From the NCBI GenBank assembly GCA_029548585.1, contig JAKPNC010000166.1, positions 1 through 25,669 of the forward strand: a stretch of DNA of 25,669 nt, written 5' to 3'. Below the pieces are notes generated by a model. It searched no databases. It saw only the letters and a program-made list of their open reading frames with translations, and was not told the origin of the DNA. The DNA comes from a bacterium. Its GTDB lineage: Bacteria; Ratteibacteria; UBA8468; B48-G9; JAFGKM01. Of this stretch, positions 24,572-25,669 are shown piece by piece; the first letter of the stretch is position 1; each line of letters opens with the position of its first letter. The position numbers and the translations under genes were made by a program.

Positions 24572-25216
24572 ATGAAAAGGATATATTATTTTACGGCGGT
24601 TTTGGCATATCTTGCTTTCTGCACAATCCCGGCATTTTCCCAGGATGCCGGGGATATAAGCCTGCCTGCTCCCGTTATTACTGAAGGCAAACCTCTGATG
24701 GAAGCCCTGTCTTCAAGGAAGAGCAGCCGCAGTTTTGCTTCCAGGGAACTCTCTCCCCGTACTCTTTCCGGCCTTCTTTGGGCTGCATTCGGAATAAACA
24801 GGCCTGAATCCGGAAGGAGGACCGCCCCTTCGGCTTCAAACGCCCAGGAGATAGATGTGTACGCTGCCATGTCCAGGGGCGTCTTTCTTTACGACGCCGG
24901 GAGCAATAAACTGAAAAGGATCTTATCTGATGATATAAGAGGCGCCGCCGGCAGGCAGCCTTTCGTGAAGAATGCTCCCGTTCTGCTTCTGTACGTTGCC
25001 GATTACCGGCGCATGAGAGGACAGGAGAGCCAGAAGGATTTTTATTCTGCCGCGGATACGGGCTTCATAAGCCAGAATGTCTACCTTTTCTGCGCTTCGG
25101 AAGGACTCTCAACGGTTGTACTCGGCCAGTTTGATAAAAAGCTTCTGGCAGAAAAGCTTGGCCTTGCCGAACTTCAGAAGATCGTGCTGGTTCAGCCCGT
25201 TGGATACCCTAAGTAA
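24572..25216 (+). CDS. Exported nitroreductase-family protein
   Basis: 214 residues from ATG 24572, chosen by the AGGAGG ribosome site and the signal peptide MKRIYYFTAVLAYLAFCTIP. The mature part is a nitroreductase fold. An FMN-contact start reads SRKSSRSF, and the block GLLWAAFGINRPESGRRTAPSAS follows. NAQEIDVYA and the C-terminal block DTGFISQNVYLFCASEGLSTVVLGQF come next. It resembles the SagB/ThcOx-type nitroreductases, and a secreted form has been seen in other bacteria. FMN would have to be loaded after export, or before by Tat, but no twin arginine is seen in the leader. Its oxidant and substrate are unknown. No neighbouring precursor peptide is visible. Confidence 0.85.
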   Translation: MKRIYYFTAVLAYLAFCTIPAFSQDAGDISLPAPVITEGKPLMEALSSRKSSRSFASRELSPRTLSGLLWAAFGINRPESGRRTAPSASNAQEIDVYAAMSRGVFLYDAGSNKLKRILSDDIRGAAGRQPFVKNAPVLLLYVADYRRMRGQESQKDFYSAADTGFISQNVYLFCASEGLSTVVLGQFDKKLLAEKLGLAELQKIVLVQPVGYPK

Positions 25217-25241
25217 GACATTTCTGAAACATTTTTGCTTC

Positions 25242-25272
25242 TTGACATGAAAAGAGGTTGCTGTGGTATAAT
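25242..25272 (+). promoter_or_regulatory. Consensus promoter with extended -10
   Basis: TTGACA (25242-25247) and TATAAT (25267-25272) are both perfect, separated by 19 nt. The long spacer is offset by an extended -10 (TGG directly before TATAAT). Transcription should start near 25279. Confidence 0.75.
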
Positions 25273-25278
25273 CATACA

Positions 25279-25405
25279 CGGATGCCAAAACGTTTCCTGT
25301 CCTCCATTACAGGTGCTGCCGGTGGGGCAAAGACGTAAGGTTTAAGCATACTGGAGCGTTTTTTTAACTCGTTAAGGGAGAATCTGGAACAAAGGAGGGA
25401 GTCTC
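25279..25405 (+). promoter_or_regulatory. Structured 5' leader, candidate cis-regulator
   Basis: A leader of about 125 nt with two hairpins. CCTGT/ACAGG (25296-25300 with 25309-25313) has the 8-nt loop CCTCCATT, and TGCC/GGCA (25317-25320 with 25326-25329) has a 5-nt loop. The CCTCC of the first loop is complementary to the GGAGG ribosome site at 25394-25398. A GC-poor run of seven T's lies at about 25360. I compared it with c-di-GMP-I, cobalamin, SAM and other known riboswitches from memory and none fits well. Confidence 0.4.
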
Positions 25406-25669
25406 ATGAATAAAATGGTTCTGGTGTTGGGGTTGGTTCTGTGTTTTGGTCTTGCGGCCGAGGCACAGGTAAGTTTCAGGGAAGCTGTTAATGCCGGGAA
25501 TCAGAAGATCAAGGCCCGTGAACCCGATCTTAATGCAGCAAGGGCCGATTTCACCAAGGCTCTCGAATTGGCAAAGAACGACGTGGAAAAGGCTGAGGCC
25601 ACGGCCGGCATGGCTGCCTCATATTATACAGGCAGAGAGTATGAAAAGGCGAGGGCTGAAGATGCAAAG
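25406..25669 (+). CDS. Exported helical repeat protein, N-terminal part (truncated by window edge)
   Basis: 88 codons to the window end. A signal peptide (MNKMVLVLGLVLCFGLAAEA) is followed by a helix-rich part with FREAVNAG, AARADFTKALELA and AGMAASYYTGREYEKARAEDA. The spacing of Ala, Tyr and Gly is that of TPR-like repeats. It is probably periplasmic or secreted, and its function is unknown. A strong AAAGGAGGG 7 nt before the ATG fixes the start. It is under the consensus promoter at 25242-25272. Confidence 0.75.
   Translation, partial: MNKMVLVLGLVLCFGLAAEAQVSFREAVNAGNQKIKAREPDLNAARADFTKALELAKNDVEKAEATAGMAASYYTGREYEKARAEDAK

Noticed and set aside
25279..25345. A c-di-GMP-I riboswitch in the leader, suggested by GGGGCAAAGACG and a PilZ gene nearby
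   Set aside because: The required order of the conserved GEMM elements and the tetraloop-receptor hairpins is not present.
1..25669. CRISPR arrays, tRNA genes, rRNA genes, transposases or phage genes
   Set aside because: No regularly spaced direct repeats, cloverleaf-like sequences or mobile-element proteins were seen on either strand.

Overview
The window looks like chromosome from an uncultivated Gram-negative-type bacterium. Supporting this are signal-peptide proteins, an OB-fold protein anchored in the membrane, a PilZ protein, AGGAGG-type ribosome sites and several promoters very close to the sigma-70 consensus. The neutral-ceramidase-like and GH106-like enzymes are common in PVC-type and related environmental phyla, but this does not fix the phylum. 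There are no rRNAs, tRNAs, insertion sequences or CRISPR arrays. Most of the window is dense, operon-like coding sequence.

Layout. (1) 1-5002: the start of an MFS transporter gene (cut by the window edge), homoserine dehydrogenase and a membrane coiled-coil protein on the minus strand. These lie divergent from threonine synthase and homoserine kinase on the plus strand, so the three enzymes from aspartate semialdehyde to threonine sit together. (2) 5093-8574: a potassium uptake operon with two separate TrkA-type RCK proteins, a 48-residue membrane protein overlapping both neighbours, TrkH, and a membrane-anchored OB-fold protein whose 3' end overlaps convergent miaB by 89 nt. (3) 9842-12979: a minus-strand operon under a TTGACA-17-TAAGAT promoter, with a ceramidase-like hydrolase between two paralogous exported beta-sandwich proteins. 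(4) 13210-16486: a Cu(I) P1B-type ATPase and a PilZ-domain protein, both minus strand. (5) 16580-24472: a tightly packed plus-strand run of Hanks-type kinase, histone-deacetylase-like amidohydrolase, GH106-like glycosidase, homocysteine methyltransferase, a PriA homologue and a NrdG-like radical SAM protein. (6) 24512-25669: an exported nitroreductase with its own promoter, then the start of an exported repeat-type protein preceded by a consensus promoter and a structured leader of about 125 nt.

Most notable observations. The PriA homologue keeps its zinc-binding cysteines and outer domains but has lost Walker A, the DEEH box and other helicase motifs, so it is probably ATPase-dead. A tiny translationally coupled membrane protein sits inside the Trk operon. 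The ceramidase-like gene is flanked by duplicated binding-module proteins. A strong promoter at 2535-2563 predicts a leaderless or nearly leaderless transcript. The leader at 25279-25405 has a CCTCC loop that could pair with the ribosome-binding site. I saw no clearly unprecedented multi-gene defence or mobile system.
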